Shown here: in pieces, positions 36,697 to 45,730 of the stretch | How the letters are laid out: each line of letters opens with the position of its first letter | Numbering within the stretch: the first letter of the stretch is position 1 | Source of the DNA: JALORV01 sp035498175 | GTDB taxonomy: Bacteria; Pseudomonadota; Gammaproteobacteria; Burkholderiales; Burkholderiaceae_F | NCBI GenBank assembly: GCA_035498175.1 | Contig: DATKAJ010000025.1 | Location: 72,203-136,202, forward strand | Direction of reading: 5' to 3' | DNA: 64,000 nucleotides | The notes under the pieces: generated by a model | What the model was told of the DNA's origin: nothing | Seen by the model: only the letters and a program-made list of their open reading frames with translations | Database searches by the model: none | Made by a program: the position numbers and the translations under genes

Positions 36697-37527
36697 GTGC
36701 GACCAAGAATTTCAATCGCGTATTCAAAGCATGCATCGCGCCGCCCCGGATTCGGGTTCGCCGCGACTTTCGCAGTTCTTGTGACGACCGCAAACTTTGC
36801 GTTCGCCCAGCAACCCGTGGCGGCACCCGCAGCCGCTCCGACCGCAGCAGCCAACCAGATCGACGCCAAGGCCATCGACGCGCTGATCGCCATGGGCAAG
36901 TACCTGCGCTCGCTCAAGGCCTTCTCGCTGCACGCCGACACGGCGATCGACGAGATGCTGACCACCGGGCAGAAGATCCAGTTCGCGGGTTCGCTCGAGT
37001 ACACGGTCGAGTTCCCCAATCGCTTGCGCGCCGAAGTGCGGAGCGATCGTCGTACGCGCGACTACTACTTCGACGGCAAGTCGCTGACGCAGTACGCGCC
37101 GCGGATGAACTACTACGCGACCGTCGCGGCGCCGGGGACGTTGTCTGAACTGGTGCAGGTGGCGAACCAGAAATACGACCTGCCGTTGCCGCTCGCGGAC
37201 CTGTTCCTCTGGGGTACGGACAAGGGCGGTGTGGAAGACATCACCGCCGCCTCCTACTTTGGGCCCGCGCGCATCGGCGGCAGGGATTGCGGCCACTTTG
37301 CCTATCGGCAGCCGGACGTCGACTGGCAGATCTGGATCGAACGTGGCGCGCGGCCGCTGCCCTGCAAGATCGTCATCACGACGACCGACGAGCCGGCCCA
37401 GCCGCAGTACGCGGCCGTCTTGAAGTGGGACGTGGCTCCGAAGCTGCAGGCGTCGACCTTCGTGTTCACGCCGCCAAAGGACGCCAGGAAGATCGAGATG
37501 GCGACAGTGAATCCTGTGAAGAACTGA
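36697..37527 (+). CDS. DUF2092 family secreted protein
   Basis: 276 residues if started at GTG 36697, which is 8 nt after AGGAG; an ATG at 36688 is in frame but directly abuts that site. Signal sequence ends at about ANFAFA. The mature protein contains the DUF2092 core: DAKAIDALIAMGKYLRSLKAFSLHADTAIDE, the FPNRLRAEVRSDRRTRDYYFDGKSLTQYAP strand pair, and WQIWIERGARPLPCKIVITT. The overall pattern resembles the LolA/LolB-like lipoprotein-carrier fold, so a periplasmic lipid-binding role is possible, but the family is uncharacterised. First gene of the run divergent from the Crp/Fnr regulator. Confidence 0.82.
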   Translation: MRPRISIAYSKHASRRPGFGFAATFAVLVTTANFAFAQQPVAAPAAAPTAAANQIDAKAIDALIAMGKYLRSLKAFSLHADTAIDEMLTTGQKIQFAGSLEYTVEFPNRLRAEVRSDRRTRDYYFDGKSLTQYAPRMNYYATVAAPGTLSELVQVANQKYDLPLPLADLFLWGTDKGGVEDITAASYFGPARIGGRDCGHFAYRQPDVDWQIWIERGARPLPCKIVITTTDEPAQPQYAAVLKWDVAPKLQASTFVFTPPKDARKIEMATVNPVKN

Positions 37528-37540
37528 AGTGAGAGCTCCG

Positions 37541-38002
37541 ATGAAACGCATTCAACGAAACCTGGTCGCACTGCTGACGGTGACCGCGGTCGGTCTCTTC
37601 ATCGGACTCGCCTCGCCGGACGCTCACGCCGGCCGCCAGGCGAACAACACGACGCGCACCAGCGTGAACAAGAACGTCAACGCGAACGCCAACGTCAATC
37701 GCAACGTCAACCAGAACGTGAACGTCAATTCGAACCGCAACGTCAACGTCAATTCCAACCGGCACGTCGATGTCGATGTCGACGTCGATCGTGACTATCA
37801 CCCGGTCGGCACCGCGCTGGCGGTAGGCGCCACCGTGGCGGTGACCGCCGCCATCGTCGGATCCACCGTCAATACGCTGCCGCCCGCCTGCGTGCCGGTG
37901 CAGGTCGGCAACATGCTGTACCAGCAGTGCGGCTCGACGTGGTACCAGCCGCAGTACGTCGGGTCCAGCGTGCAGTACGTCGTGGTCGCGCCGGTGCGCT
38001 GA
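37541..38002 (+). CDS. secreted Asn/Val-repeat protein
   Basis: 153 residues. Signal peptide (about 1-30, ending DAHA), then 40-45 residues built on alternating Asn-Val/Asn-Ala dipeptides with Ser and Arg (about 43-80), passing into an Asp-Val run, then a hydrophobic segment (GTALAVGATVAVTAAIVGSTV) and a Cys-containing C-terminal part (two Cys near 113 and 129) ending PQYVGSSVQYVVVAP. The Asn/Val repeat should form a beta-solenoid-like or extended surface. Family not recognised. 13 bp after the DUF2092 stop. Confidence 0.75.
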   Translation: MKRIQRNLVALLTVTAVGLFIGLASPDAHAGRQANNTTRTSVNKNVNANANVNRNVNQNVNVNSNRNVNVNSNRHVDVDVDVDRDYHPVGTALAVGATVAVTAAIVGSTVNTLPPACVPVQVGNMLYQQCGSTWYQPQYVGSSVQYVVVAPVR

Positions 38003-38028
38003 ACACTTGCCGGCAAAGCGAGGCTCGG

Positions 38029-38805
38029 TTGCTCCGTTCGGCGCTGTTGCTTGCCGCGCTGGTCCTGTCTCCGCTCGCCGTCGCGCAGGCGACCGAAAGC
38101 GTCGACGAGCTGGCTGCGCAGGCAACCGACCCGACCGCGGCGCTGATGTCGTTCCAGCTGAACGACTGGTACACGCCGAGTTTCCACGGCCTGGACGACT
38201 CGGCCAACCAAATCGTGTTTCGCACGGCGATCCCGTTTTCGCTCGGCTCGATGCAGCACATCCTGCGCGTCACGCAGCCGTACGCCACGTCGTCGCCGTC
38301 GGGGGCAACCGGGCTGGTCGACACGACGGTTTTCGACCTGATGGTGTTCAACCAGCCGTGGGGACGCTGGGGCGCCGGCATTTCGGGCACGCTGCCCACC
38401 GGTGCGAACGGCCTGACTACCGACAAGTGGACTGCCGGCCCGGCGGTGGGCTTTGTCAACTCGTCCACCAAACAGTACAACTGGGGCCTGTTTGCACAGT
38501 CATTTTTCTCGTTCGCGGGCAAGGACAGCGCTCCGGACGTCGGCCTGGTCAACCTGCAGCCGATCTTCAGCTACCAGCTCGGCGCCGGGCGCTCGTTGTC
38601 GCTGGGCAACAGCGCCATCGTCTACGACTTCGAAAGATCGCGCTGGTCGTCGCTGCTGACGAGCGTGAACTACGGGCAGGTGGTGAGCCTGTGGGGTCAG
38701 AAGTGGCGACCGAACGTCGAAGTCGGCTATGACTTCAAGAATGACTTTGGCAATCAGAAGTGGGTCGTGCGCGCAGGCGTAGCGCTGCTGGTGCCTGCAA
38801 TGTAG
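38029..38805 (+). CDS. putative outer-membrane beta-barrel protein
   Basis: 258 residues from a TTG with GCGAGG ahead of it. Signal peptide (LRSALLLAALVLSPLAVAQA), then a run of alternating strands with aromatic ends and Gly-rich turns (QLNDWYTPSF, GRWGAGISGTLPTG, WRPNVEVGYDFKNDFGNQKWVVRAGVALLVP), the pattern of an outer-membrane barrel. No family is recognised with certainty. The start is uncertain because the open frame runs further upstream through the repeat gene. Confidence 0.65.
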   Translation: MLRSALLLAALVLSPLAVAQATESVDELAAQATDPTAALMSFQLNDWYTPSFHGLDDSANQIVFRTAIPFSLGSMQHILRVTQPYATSSPSGATGLVDTTVFDLMVFNQPWGRWGAGISGTLPTGANGLTTDKWTAGPAVGFVNSSTKQYNWGLFAQSFFSFAGKDSAPDVGLVNLQPIFSYQLGAGRSLSLGNSAIVYDFERSRWSSLLTSVNYGQVVSLWGQKWRPNVEVGYDFKNDFGNQKWVVRAGVALLVPAM

Positions 38806-38885
38806 CCGCCGAGCCATGTTGTTCGGGTTTTCATCGCAAGCCCCGGCCGACCTGTGCCGACAATTCACTCAACAGAGGACATGAC

Positions 38886-39167
38886 ATGAACAAGACTGCA
38901 AGGATAGCCATCGCGATCGCGCTGAGTGCGTCTACGCAACTCGCGCTTGCCGGTCCGCTCGATCCCGAGTGCACTCCAGAGAAGGCAGCCAAGAGTGCGG
39001 CGACCAAGGCTACGGTGGGCGTCGGCGGCCGCTGTGACGCCAAGGAAGCGGCGAGCGATACGGCAAAGCGCACCGCCGACGTCGAAAACAAAGGTCCGCT
39101 CGACAAGCGCAAGGACGACACGCCCGCCGAAAAGGCCAAGACCAAGGCCAAGAATGCAACGAACTGA
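38886..39167 (+). CDS. small secreted Lys/Ala-rich protein
   Basis: 93 residues with a signal peptide (TARIAIAIALSASTQLALA) and a mature part of about 70 residues, strongly charged (Lys, Asp, Glu, Ala, Thr), with two cysteines (C29 and C50) that could pair. No family recognised. AGAGGAC gives a good ribosome-binding site. Placed within the envelope run, 80 bp after the outer-membrane protein. Confidence 0.6.
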   Translation: MNKTARIAIAIALSASTQLALAGPLDPECTPEKAAKSAATKATVGVGGRCDAKEAASDTAKRTADVENKGPLDKRKDDTPAEKAKTKAKNATN

Positions 39168-39278
39168 AGCCTTGGGCGGCAAGTTCGCGACCCAGGCAGT
39201 TCGCGGCCTGAAGCCGCGCTGGCCCCAACGATGCGCTTCGCTCGGATTCGCGGGACATAGCGCTCGCGCCGTCATCCC

Positions 39279-40469
39279 ATGATCGCAACATCTCCGAGGA
39301 CACCGGTCATCACGTCGGAATCTGGCTTCTCACCAATCGACAATGAGGCCCCGCTGCGCTGGATGCGCAGTGTCGGACTGGTACCACGCGATGGGCTCGG
39401 TGTGGTGCGCCGTGCATTGTTCTTCGCACTGCTGACGTGGTTGCCGATCTTCATCTGGGCGGTGCTCGCCGGTCGCCTGACTTCTTCCGAGACGGGCGAA
39501 TCGCTGCTGCAGCACTACGGCGTGCACGTCCGCTGCCTGCTCGCGATCCCGCTGTTGATACTTGCCGAGTCGGCGCTGCACAAGGCGGCGCTGCGCATCG
39601 TGCCGCAGTTCCTGTCGAGCGGTCTGGTCGGACAGGACCAGCGCGCGGGATTCGAAGAAGTCATCCGTGGAGTGCGGCGCCTGCGCGATGCGACCCTGCC
39701 GTGGGTGCTCGTACTGGGCGCGGCAATCGGCTGGACGCTGACGGACCACCCGGACCTGCGCGCCGATGCATTGTCATGGGCCGTCGAACGGGATGGCACG
39801 CTCGGCTTCGGCGGCTGGTGGGTGTCCTACGTCGTGCGGCCGCTCTTCATCGCGCTGCTGCTGGCATGGCTCTGGCGCTTGCTCGTTGTGACGTACTGGT
39901 TCTGGCGCGTCGGCAAACTGGGGCTCTCCCCGGTGCCCACGCATCCCGACCGCACCGGTGGTCTCGCGTTCGTCGAGAAAGTGCCCGGCGCCTTTGCGAT
40001 GGTGACGTTCGCGGTCAGCGCGGTGCTCGCCTCCCGCTGGGCGCACGAGGTTCTTCACCACGATGCCTCGCTGCACTCGCTCCGGCTGCCGGCGGCGGCG
40101 TTCGTCATCCTCTGGACCATATTGCTGTTGCTGCCGCTCCTAGCACTTGCACCGGCGCTGCTCAGCGCGCGTGCGCGTGCAATCCCGGCCTACGCGGCGC
40201 TGGTCGGCGAGCAGGGTCGGCTGGTGCATCGACGCTGGATCCTGCGCGAACCCGTGGGCGATGCGCCGCTGCTCGACGCACCGGAGATCGGCCCGGTCGC
40301 CGACGCGGCGGCGATGTACGACGCTGTCAAGCGCATGCGCGTGGTGCCGATCGGCAAGGGATCGATCATCCAGATCCTGCTGCCGATGGCATTGCCCCTG
40401 ATCGTGGTCGCGCTGTTGCGTGTACCGCTGAAGGCTGTGCTGTTGACTCTGTTCAAGGCCGTGCTTTGA
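39279..40469 (+). CDS. multi-pass inner-membrane protein of unknown function
   Basis: 396 residues with about six hydrophobic segments, among them FFALLTWLPIFIWAVLAGRL, CLLAIPLLILAESAL, LFIALLLAWLWRLLVVTYWFW, FAMVTFAVSAVLAS and VILWTILLLLPLLALAPALL. The C-terminal segment MALPLIVVALLRVPLKAVLLTLF is membrane-like. The soluble loop between (about 295-360) has no known motif. I recognise no family. It precedes the DUF3604 lipoprotein by 19 bp and is probably part of the same transcript. Confidence 0.7.
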   Translation: MIATSPRTPVITSESGFSPIDNEAPLRWMRSVGLVPRDGLGVVRRALFFALLTWLPIFIWAVLAGRLTSSETGESLLQHYGVHVRCLLAIPLLILAESALHKAALRIVPQFLSSGLVGQDQRAGFEEVIRGVRRLRDATLPWVLVLGAAIGWTLTDHPDLRADALSWAVERDGTLGFGGWWVSYVVRPLFIALLLAWLWRLLVVTYWFWRVGKLGLSPVPTHPDRTGGLAFVEKVPGAFAMVTFAVSAVLASRWAHEVLHHDASLHSLRLPAAAFVILWTILLLLPLLALAPALLSARARAIPAYAALVGEQGRLVHRRWILREPVGDAPLLDAPEIGPVADAAAMYDAVKRMRVVPIGKGSIIQILLPMALPLIVVALLRVPLKAVLLTLFKAVL

Positions 40470-40488
40470 GCAGTGGGGGAGAGAAGAG

Positions 40489-42414
40489 ATGAGCGAACAC
40501 ATGATGGCGATGGGTATGAATCCCGTGGACAAAGCGAAGGCATCTCTGGTTGCGCTGGCGGTCGTGATCGTCGTTGCGGGTTGCCGAAATGAGGCAGACA
40601 AGACGAGCGCAGCGCCGAAAGGCCCAGCGCCGGTTGCCGCCACTGCGACCGCGCCGACGGTGGAGCAATTCGAAGCGGCGGTTCGGGAGAATCCGCTGAA
40701 GGAGGCGTACTTCGGCGAGACCCACGTCCACACGTCATATTCGCTGGACGCCTACATCGGCGGCGCGCGCATCACTCCGGACGAGGCCTACCGCTTTGCC
40801 AAGGGCCAGGACGTCACGGTCAACGGACAGAAGCACAACATCGGCCGGCCGCTGGACTTCGTCGCGGTCTCGGACCACGCGGAATTCATCGGCGAGATGT
40901 ATTCGACGCAGGTGCCCGGCGCGAAAGGCGGCGACAACCCGATGCTCGACGAACTGCGCAATCTCAAGTCGGTCGACGAGCAGCGCGCGTGGTTCGTGAA
41001 ATACGTGGTCAGCAACAACCGCGGCGACAAACCCGACCACCCGCCGTTCTACGCCGGGCCGGAGACCACGCGCAGCGCCTGGCAGGACGTGATCCTCAAA
41101 GCAGCTCGCGACCACTACCTTCCCGGGCGCTTCACGACGCTCGCAGGCTACGAGTGGACCGCCGCACCGAAGGCCGGGAACATGCATCGCAACGTGCTCT
41201 TTCGCGACCTGAACGTCCCGGACATGCCGTTTTCGGCGCTCGACAGCAACGACGAGGAAAAGCTCTGGGCCTGGATGGCCGAGCAGGAAAAGAAGGGCTC
41301 CAGGGTGCTGGCGATTCCGCACAACTCGAACGGCAGCAAGGGCTTCATGTTCGAGCCCGTCGACAACGCCGGCAAGCCGCTCACGGCCGAGTACGCGCGC
41401 ATGCGCAGTCACTTCGAGCGCCTGATCGAGATGATGCAGATCAAGGGCAACTCGGAGGTGCACCGCAAGTTCTGGCCGGCGGACGAATTTGCCGATTTCG
41501 AGAACGCCGACAGCGTCGGGTCGTTCAGCGATCGCGCTTTCAAGAAGGAGGTCTTTGTCCGCTGGGCCGTGATCAAGGGCCTCGATTTCCAGGCGAAGCT
41601 CGGCGCCAACCCCTTCCAGCTCGGCTTCACCGGCGGCACGGACAATCACAACGGTCTGCCCTCGGACGTCGCCGAGAACGACTACATCGGCAGCCACGGC
41701 CCCGCGGACGGCACGCTGCAGGCGAGGCGCGACGGCGAGATCGACGGCTGGATCAAGTCGAAGGAATCGAATCCCGGCTCCGTCGCCGGGGTCTGGGCAA
41801 CGAGGAACACGCGCGCTGCGATTTGGGATGCGATGGCCGCGCGCGAGAGCTTTGTGACTTCCGGACCCCGCATCAAGCCGCGCTTCTTCTGCGGCGCAGG
41901 GCTTCCGCCGAAGCCGGCCGATGCGCGAACCATGGTCGAACAGGGCTACAGGAGCGGCGTCCCGATGGGTGGCGTTCTGTCCGCAAGCACCGCGGCGCCA
42001 ACCTGTACCGTGTATGCGAGCAAGGACCCCGAAGGCGCCAGTCTCGATCGCATCCAGATTGTCAGGGGCTGGGTCGACGCGAAGGGCGAGCCGCGCGACA
42101 AGGTGTTCGATGTTGTCTGGAGCGGTCAGCGCAAGAAGGGAACGAACGGCAAGTTGGCGCCCGTCGGCAATACCGTGGACCTGAAGAAGGCCACATACAC
42201 CAACGACATTGGAGCCGCCGAACTGATGGGTTCCTGGACGGACCCCGAGTTCGACCCGAAGCGGCCGGCGCTGTACTACGTGCGCGTCCTCGAGATTCCG
42301 ACTCCGCGCTGGACGACCTACGACGCGGTCAGGAACGACCTGCCGCTGCTGAGGGACGTACCGGCCACGATCCAGGAGCGCGCCTGGACGTCGCCAATCT
42401 GGTACACGCCCTGA
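40489..42414 (+). CDS. DUF3604 lipoprotein with PHP-like metal motifs
   Basis: 641 residues after a strong GGGGGAG ribosome-binding site. Lipobox VVAGC with the lipidated Cys at 32, so it is membrane-anchored and periplasmic. Four motifs of PHP-type metal hydrolases are seen in order: ETHVHTSYS (H79, H81), SDHAEF (D129, H130), IPHN (H278) and GGTDNHNG (D385, H387). Other conserved spots are GYEWT (222) and HRNVLF (233). The family is uncharacterised; a metal-dependent hydrolase is inferred. The truncated copy at 33483 matches its first 90 or so codons. A SphA-like gene follows at 11 bp. Confidence 0.85.
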   Translation: MSEHMMAMGMNPVDKAKASLVALAVVIVVAGCRNEADKTSAAPKGPAPVAATATAPTVEQFEAAVRENPLKEAYFGETHVHTSYSLDAYIGGARITPDEAYRFAKGQDVTVNGQKHNIGRPLDFVAVSDHAEFIGEMYSTQVPGAKGGDNPMLDELRNLKSVDEQRAWFVKYVVSNNRGDKPDHPPFYAGPETTRSAWQDVILKAARDHYLPGRFTTLAGYEWTAAPKAGNMHRNVLFRDLNVPDMPFSALDSNDEEKLWAWMAEQEKKGSRVLAIPHNSNGSKGFMFEPVDNAGKPLTAEYARMRSHFERLIEMMQIKGNSEVHRKFWPADEFADFENADSVGSFSDRAFKKEVFVRWAVIKGLDFQAKLGANPFQLGFTGGTDNHNGLPSDVAENDYIGSHGPADGTLQARRDGEIDGWIKSKESNPGSVAGVWATRNTRAAIWDAMAARESFVTSGPRIKPRFFCGAGLPPKPADARTMVEQGYRSGVPMGGVLSASTAAPTCTVYASKDPEGASLDRIQIVRGWVDAKGEPRDKVFDVVWSGQRKKGTNGKLAPVGNTVDLKKATYTNDIGAAELMGSWTDPEFDPKRPALYYVRVLEIPTPRWTTYDAVRNDLPLLRDVPATIQERAWTSPIWYTP

Positions 42415-42425
42415 AGCAACATCAC

Positions 42426-43403
42426 ATGAAGAATGCAAGACGATCGGCGTCGACAGGCCGACGGCTCGCGGCGATCGCAGGGGCCTTTGCATTCGCCATG
42501 TCTCCCGCGGCATACGCCCTCGAAGGCGGCACGACCCACGTGATACCAGGTTCGATGGCGACACTCGCGGACAACGCGCCGGCCAGCGGACCGGGTACCT
42601 TCATCAAGCCGATGTACCTGAACTACAGCGGCAGCGCCTCTGTGCCGATCCCGACCGCGGCGGGGCTGGCCGGCAACCTTGACGCGACGGCTAACACCTT
42701 TGCCCTGACGGCCGGTTATACGTTCGAGGGCAAAGTGCTCGGGGCGGCCTACACGGTCGTGGCCGCGCTGCCGTACTCCTGGCTGAACATCTCGGCGAAC
42801 CTGACGGGAGCGAACGGCGTCATCAAACGCGTCGACAGCAGCGTTTCCGGCTTCGGCGACCTGACGGTCATTCCGGTGATGCTGGCGTGGAAGGGCGAGA
42901 GCAACTGGCAGTTCAACTTCGTGCTCCCGATCTACACGCCCACCGGAAGCTACGAACTGGGCCGACTCGGCAACCCGGGACTCAACTACTGGACCTTCGA
43001 CCCGATCTTCGGCGTGGTCTACAGCAACCCCAAGAGCGGCTTCAATGCGCTGCTGAACGCGGGTCTGGCAATCAACACCGAGAACCCGGACACCAACTAC
43101 AAGAGCGGCAACCTGCTGCACTTCGACGGCTCGGTGCAGCAGATCCTGCCGGTTGGCAAGGGCCTGATGACGCTGGGTGCCGAGGGCTTCTACTTCCAGC
43201 AGGTGAGCTGCGATAGCGGTTCGGGCGCAACGCTGGGCTGCTTCAAGGGGCGCACGGCCGGACTCGGCCCCGTGATCGGCTACATCCAGCCGTTCAGCAA
43301 GTCCGAGTCGCTGGTACTCGAGTTCAAGTGGCTGTTCGAGATGGACGTGAAGAACCGCCTGGACGGCGACTACATCTGGCTGAAGGCGGTCTACAAGTTC
43401 TGA
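42426..43403 (+). CDS. SphA-like outer-membrane protein (putative MetA-pathway family)
   Basis: 325 residues with a signal peptide ending at PAAYA. Long alternating strands: FTYGY-like ALTAGYTFEGKVLGAAYTVVAALPYSWLNISANL, SGFGDLTVIPVMLAWKGESNWQFNFVLPIYTPTGSY and NYKSGNLLHFDGSVQQILPVGKG, and a C-terminal KAVYKF, the aromatic terminus used by outer-membrane barrels. This fits the phenol-degradation MetA-pathway (SphA) transporter family. It lies between two DUF3604 genes. Confidence 0.82.
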   Translation: MKNARRSASTGRRLAAIAGAFAFAMSPAAYALEGGTTHVIPGSMATLADNAPASGPGTFIKPMYLNYSGSASVPIPTAAGLAGNLDATANTFALTAGYTFEGKVLGAAYTVVAALPYSWLNISANLTGANGVIKRVDSSVSGFGDLTVIPVMLAWKGESNWQFNFVLPIYTPTGSYELGRLGNPGLNYWTFDPIFGVVYSNPKSGFNALLNAGLAINTENPDTNYKSGNLLHFDGSVQQILPVGKGLMTLGAEGFYFQQVSCDSGSGATLGCFKGRTAGLGPVIGYIQPFSKSESLVLEFKWLFEMDVKNRLDGDYIWLKAVYKF

Positions 43404-43442
43404 AACCGCGAATTGGGATTCTCGATGGTCGTGGGGAGAAGA

Positions 43443-45464
43443 ATGATGGTACGCAACAGAGTTCAATATGCAGTGGTTGCCGGTTCAGCCGGCTTGGTCC
43501 TGGCGGCGGCGCTGGTCGTCGCGAATCGCGCGCCCGCCCAGGGCGTGCCTGTCGCCGGAGCGGCTGACGATGTAGTGGTCAAGGGCGCGTTCGACGCGGA
43601 CGATGGGGCCGCCCGTGAAGCGAAGCCGGAAACGCCCGCGCAGGTCGAGGTGAAGAAGAAGTACTCACCTTATGCCGGGCGCAAGTTCCCGACGCGCGTG
43701 TACTTCGGCGACACGCACCATCACACCAACAACTCGGGTGATGCCTTTATGGGCGGCAACACGCTGACGCCGGAGCAGGCCTACCGCTTCGCGCGTGGCG
43801 AGGAAGTGGTCTCGTCCACCGGCGTACCGGCGAAGCTGTCGCGCCCGCTCGACTTCCTGGTGGTTTCCGACCACGCGGAGGGACTGGGCCTGATGACTCA
43901 AGTCGCTGCTGGCAACCCGGCGTTTGCATCGGATCCGACGCTCACGCGCTGGGGCAATGCGCTGAAGGCCGGTGGCAAGGAGCAGCAGGATGCGATGAAC
44001 GAATTGGTATCGGCGCAGGCGAACAACAAGCTGCCGCCGCCGATCAAGGATCCGAAGGTCGTCGGCCCGATCATGAAATCGGTGTGGCAGCAGTACACCG
44101 CCACCGCCAACAAGTTCAACGAGCCCGGCAGGTTCACGGCGATGATCGGTTACGAGTGGACCTCGGTGCCCGGTGGCAACAACCTGCACCGCAACGTGCT
44201 GTTCCGCGATGGCAAGGACAAGGCCGACCAGATCCTGCCGTTTTCGGCGTGGCAGAGCGAAGACCCGGAAAAGCTCTGGGCGTGGATGGCCAAGTACGAA
44301 GAAACGACCGGCGGAAAGCTGCTGGCAATTCCGCACAACGCCAACCTGTCGAACGGCCGCATGTTCGAGCCGGTCGACTTTGCCGGCAAGGCCTTAACCA
44401 GAGACTACGCAGAGCGCCGTGCTCGCTTCGAGGTGCTGCAGGAAATGGTGCAGACCAAGGGCGCTAGCGAGACGCATCCGCTGCTGTCGCCCAACGACGA
44501 GTTTGCCGCCTTCGGCACCGCCGGCTGGGAGTACGGCAACCTGACGCTCGAGGACAAGCCGCTCTCCAGGGACATGATGCCGACCAACTACCTGCGCGCG
44601 GGCCTGGCGCAGGGAATGGCCCATGAGCAGAAGCTCGGCGTCAATCCCTTCAAGTTCGGTTTCATCGGCGGCACCGACGTGCACAACTCGCTGACCGCGA
44701 TCGAGGAGGACAACTTCTACGGCAAGCACGTCAACCAGGAGCCGAGCCCGAATCGCTGGGAGCACGTCTCGAAACAGGGCTTCGGCAAGACGCGCTACAC
44801 CTACCACTACATGGCGGCGGGCTACGCGGCGGTGTGGGCCACCGACAACACGCGCGAGGCACTGTGGGACGCGATGAAGCGCAAGGAGGTGTACGCCACT
44901 TCCGGAACGCGGATGACCGTGCGCTTCTTCGGCGGCTACGACTTCACGGCCGACGATGCAAAGACGCGCTATCTCGCCGAAAGAGGCTATGCGAAGGGCG
45001 TGCCGATGGGCGGCGACCTCGCAGCGGCGACGGTCGGCAAGGCGCCCACGTTCCTCGTCGCCGCGCTGAAGGATCCGATCGGCGCAAACCTCGATCGCAT
45101 CCAGATCGTCAAGTCCTGGGTCGACAGCGCTGGCAAGATGCACGAGAAGATCTACAACGTCGCCTGGTCCGGCGGTCGCAAGCCGAACAAGGACGGCAAG
45201 CTGCCCGCCGTCGGTGACACGGTCGACGTGGCGAACGCGACGTGGACCAACACGATCGGTGCGTCCGAGCTCGCGGCCGTGTGGAAGGATCCCGACTTCA
45301 AGCCGACGCAGCGCGCCGTCTACTACGCGCGTGTCATCGAGATCCCGACGCCCACCTGGCTCGCCTACGACCAGTTCCGGTTCGGTGTGAAGATGCCGAA
45401 TGAGGTACCAATGAAGCATCAGGAGCGCGCCTGGACGTCGCCGATCTGGTACTCGCCTTCGTGA
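43443..45464 (+). CDS. DUF3604 secreted protein (second intact copy)
   Basis: 673 residues. The ATG at 43443 is chosen for its GGGGAG site; an ATG at 43425 is an alternative. The N-terminus is a signal or anchor segment without a lipobox, so it differs in localisation from the first copy. The PHP-like motifs are kept: GDTHHHTN (H92, H94), SDHAEG (D143, H144), IPHN (H298) and GGTDVHNS (D412, H414). Sequence similarity to the 40489 copy extends to the end (EIPTPxWxxYD, QERAWTSPIWY). Last gene of the envelope run. Confidence 0.84.
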   Translation: MMVRNRVQYAVVAGSAGLVLAAALVVANRAPAQGVPVAGAADDVVVKGAFDADDGAAREAKPETPAQVEVKKKYSPYAGRKFPTRVYFGDTHHHTNNSGDAFMGGNTLTPEQAYRFARGEEVVSSTGVPAKLSRPLDFLVVSDHAEGLGLMTQVAAGNPAFASDPTLTRWGNALKAGGKEQQDAMNELVSAQANNKLPPPIKDPKVVGPIMKSVWQQYTATANKFNEPGRFTAMIGYEWTSVPGGNNLHRNVLFRDGKDKADQILPFSAWQSEDPEKLWAWMAKYEETTGGKLLAIPHNANLSNGRMFEPVDFAGKALTRDYAERRARFEVLQEMVQTKGASETHPLLSPNDEFAAFGTAGWEYGNLTLEDKPLSRDMMPTNYLRAGLAQGMAHEQKLGVNPFKFGFIGGTDVHNSLTAIEEDNFYGKHVNQEPSPNRWEHVSKQGFGKTRYTYHYMAAGYAAVWATDNTREALWDAMKRKEVYATSGTRMTVRFFGGYDFTADDAKTRYLAERGYAKGVPMGGDLAAATVGKAPTFLVAALKDPIGANLDRIQIVKSWVDSAGKMHEKIYNVAWSGGRKPNKDGKLPAVGDTVDVANATWTNTIGASELAAVWKDPDFKPTQRAVYYARVIEIPTPTWLAYDQFRFGVKMPNEVPMKHQERAWTSPIWYSPS

Positions 45465-45730
45465 CGGTCGCACTGGCACCTCGGACACATCAGGCGCCTC
45501 GCGAACAAGGCGGCCGCACTCTCGGCAGACCGACATCGTCTGTTGTCGCAAACGTGGGGAAACCGCTTTGTTTCGCGATTCGCTTGTCACGTGGGAATCC
45601 GGCCTGACGCGTCGCGCCGACAGAAGTCGCAGCGAGCCCTGGGCGCGCCCACGCCATTCGGCGACCGCATCCGAAGCCAGCGCACGGACGCCAGTAGAAT
45701 CGTCCGCTCCCTTCGCCGATGGACGCCACG

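Noticed and set aside
37660..37790. Short direct repeats suggestive of a CRISPR or satellite array
   Set aside because: The repeats are in frame and encode the Asn-Val array; there are no unique spacers or cas genes.
40735..42564. 609-codon reverse-strand open frame opposite the DUF3604 lipoprotein gene
   Set aside because: It is the antisense shadow of a gene with strong family motifs and a good ribosome-binding site; high GC and codon bias create such long frames.
40989..43403. 804-codon frame that would extend the SphA-like protein upstream
   Set aside because: The upstream 479 codons lie in an alternate frame of DUF3604 and have no domain; the signal peptide starts at 42426.
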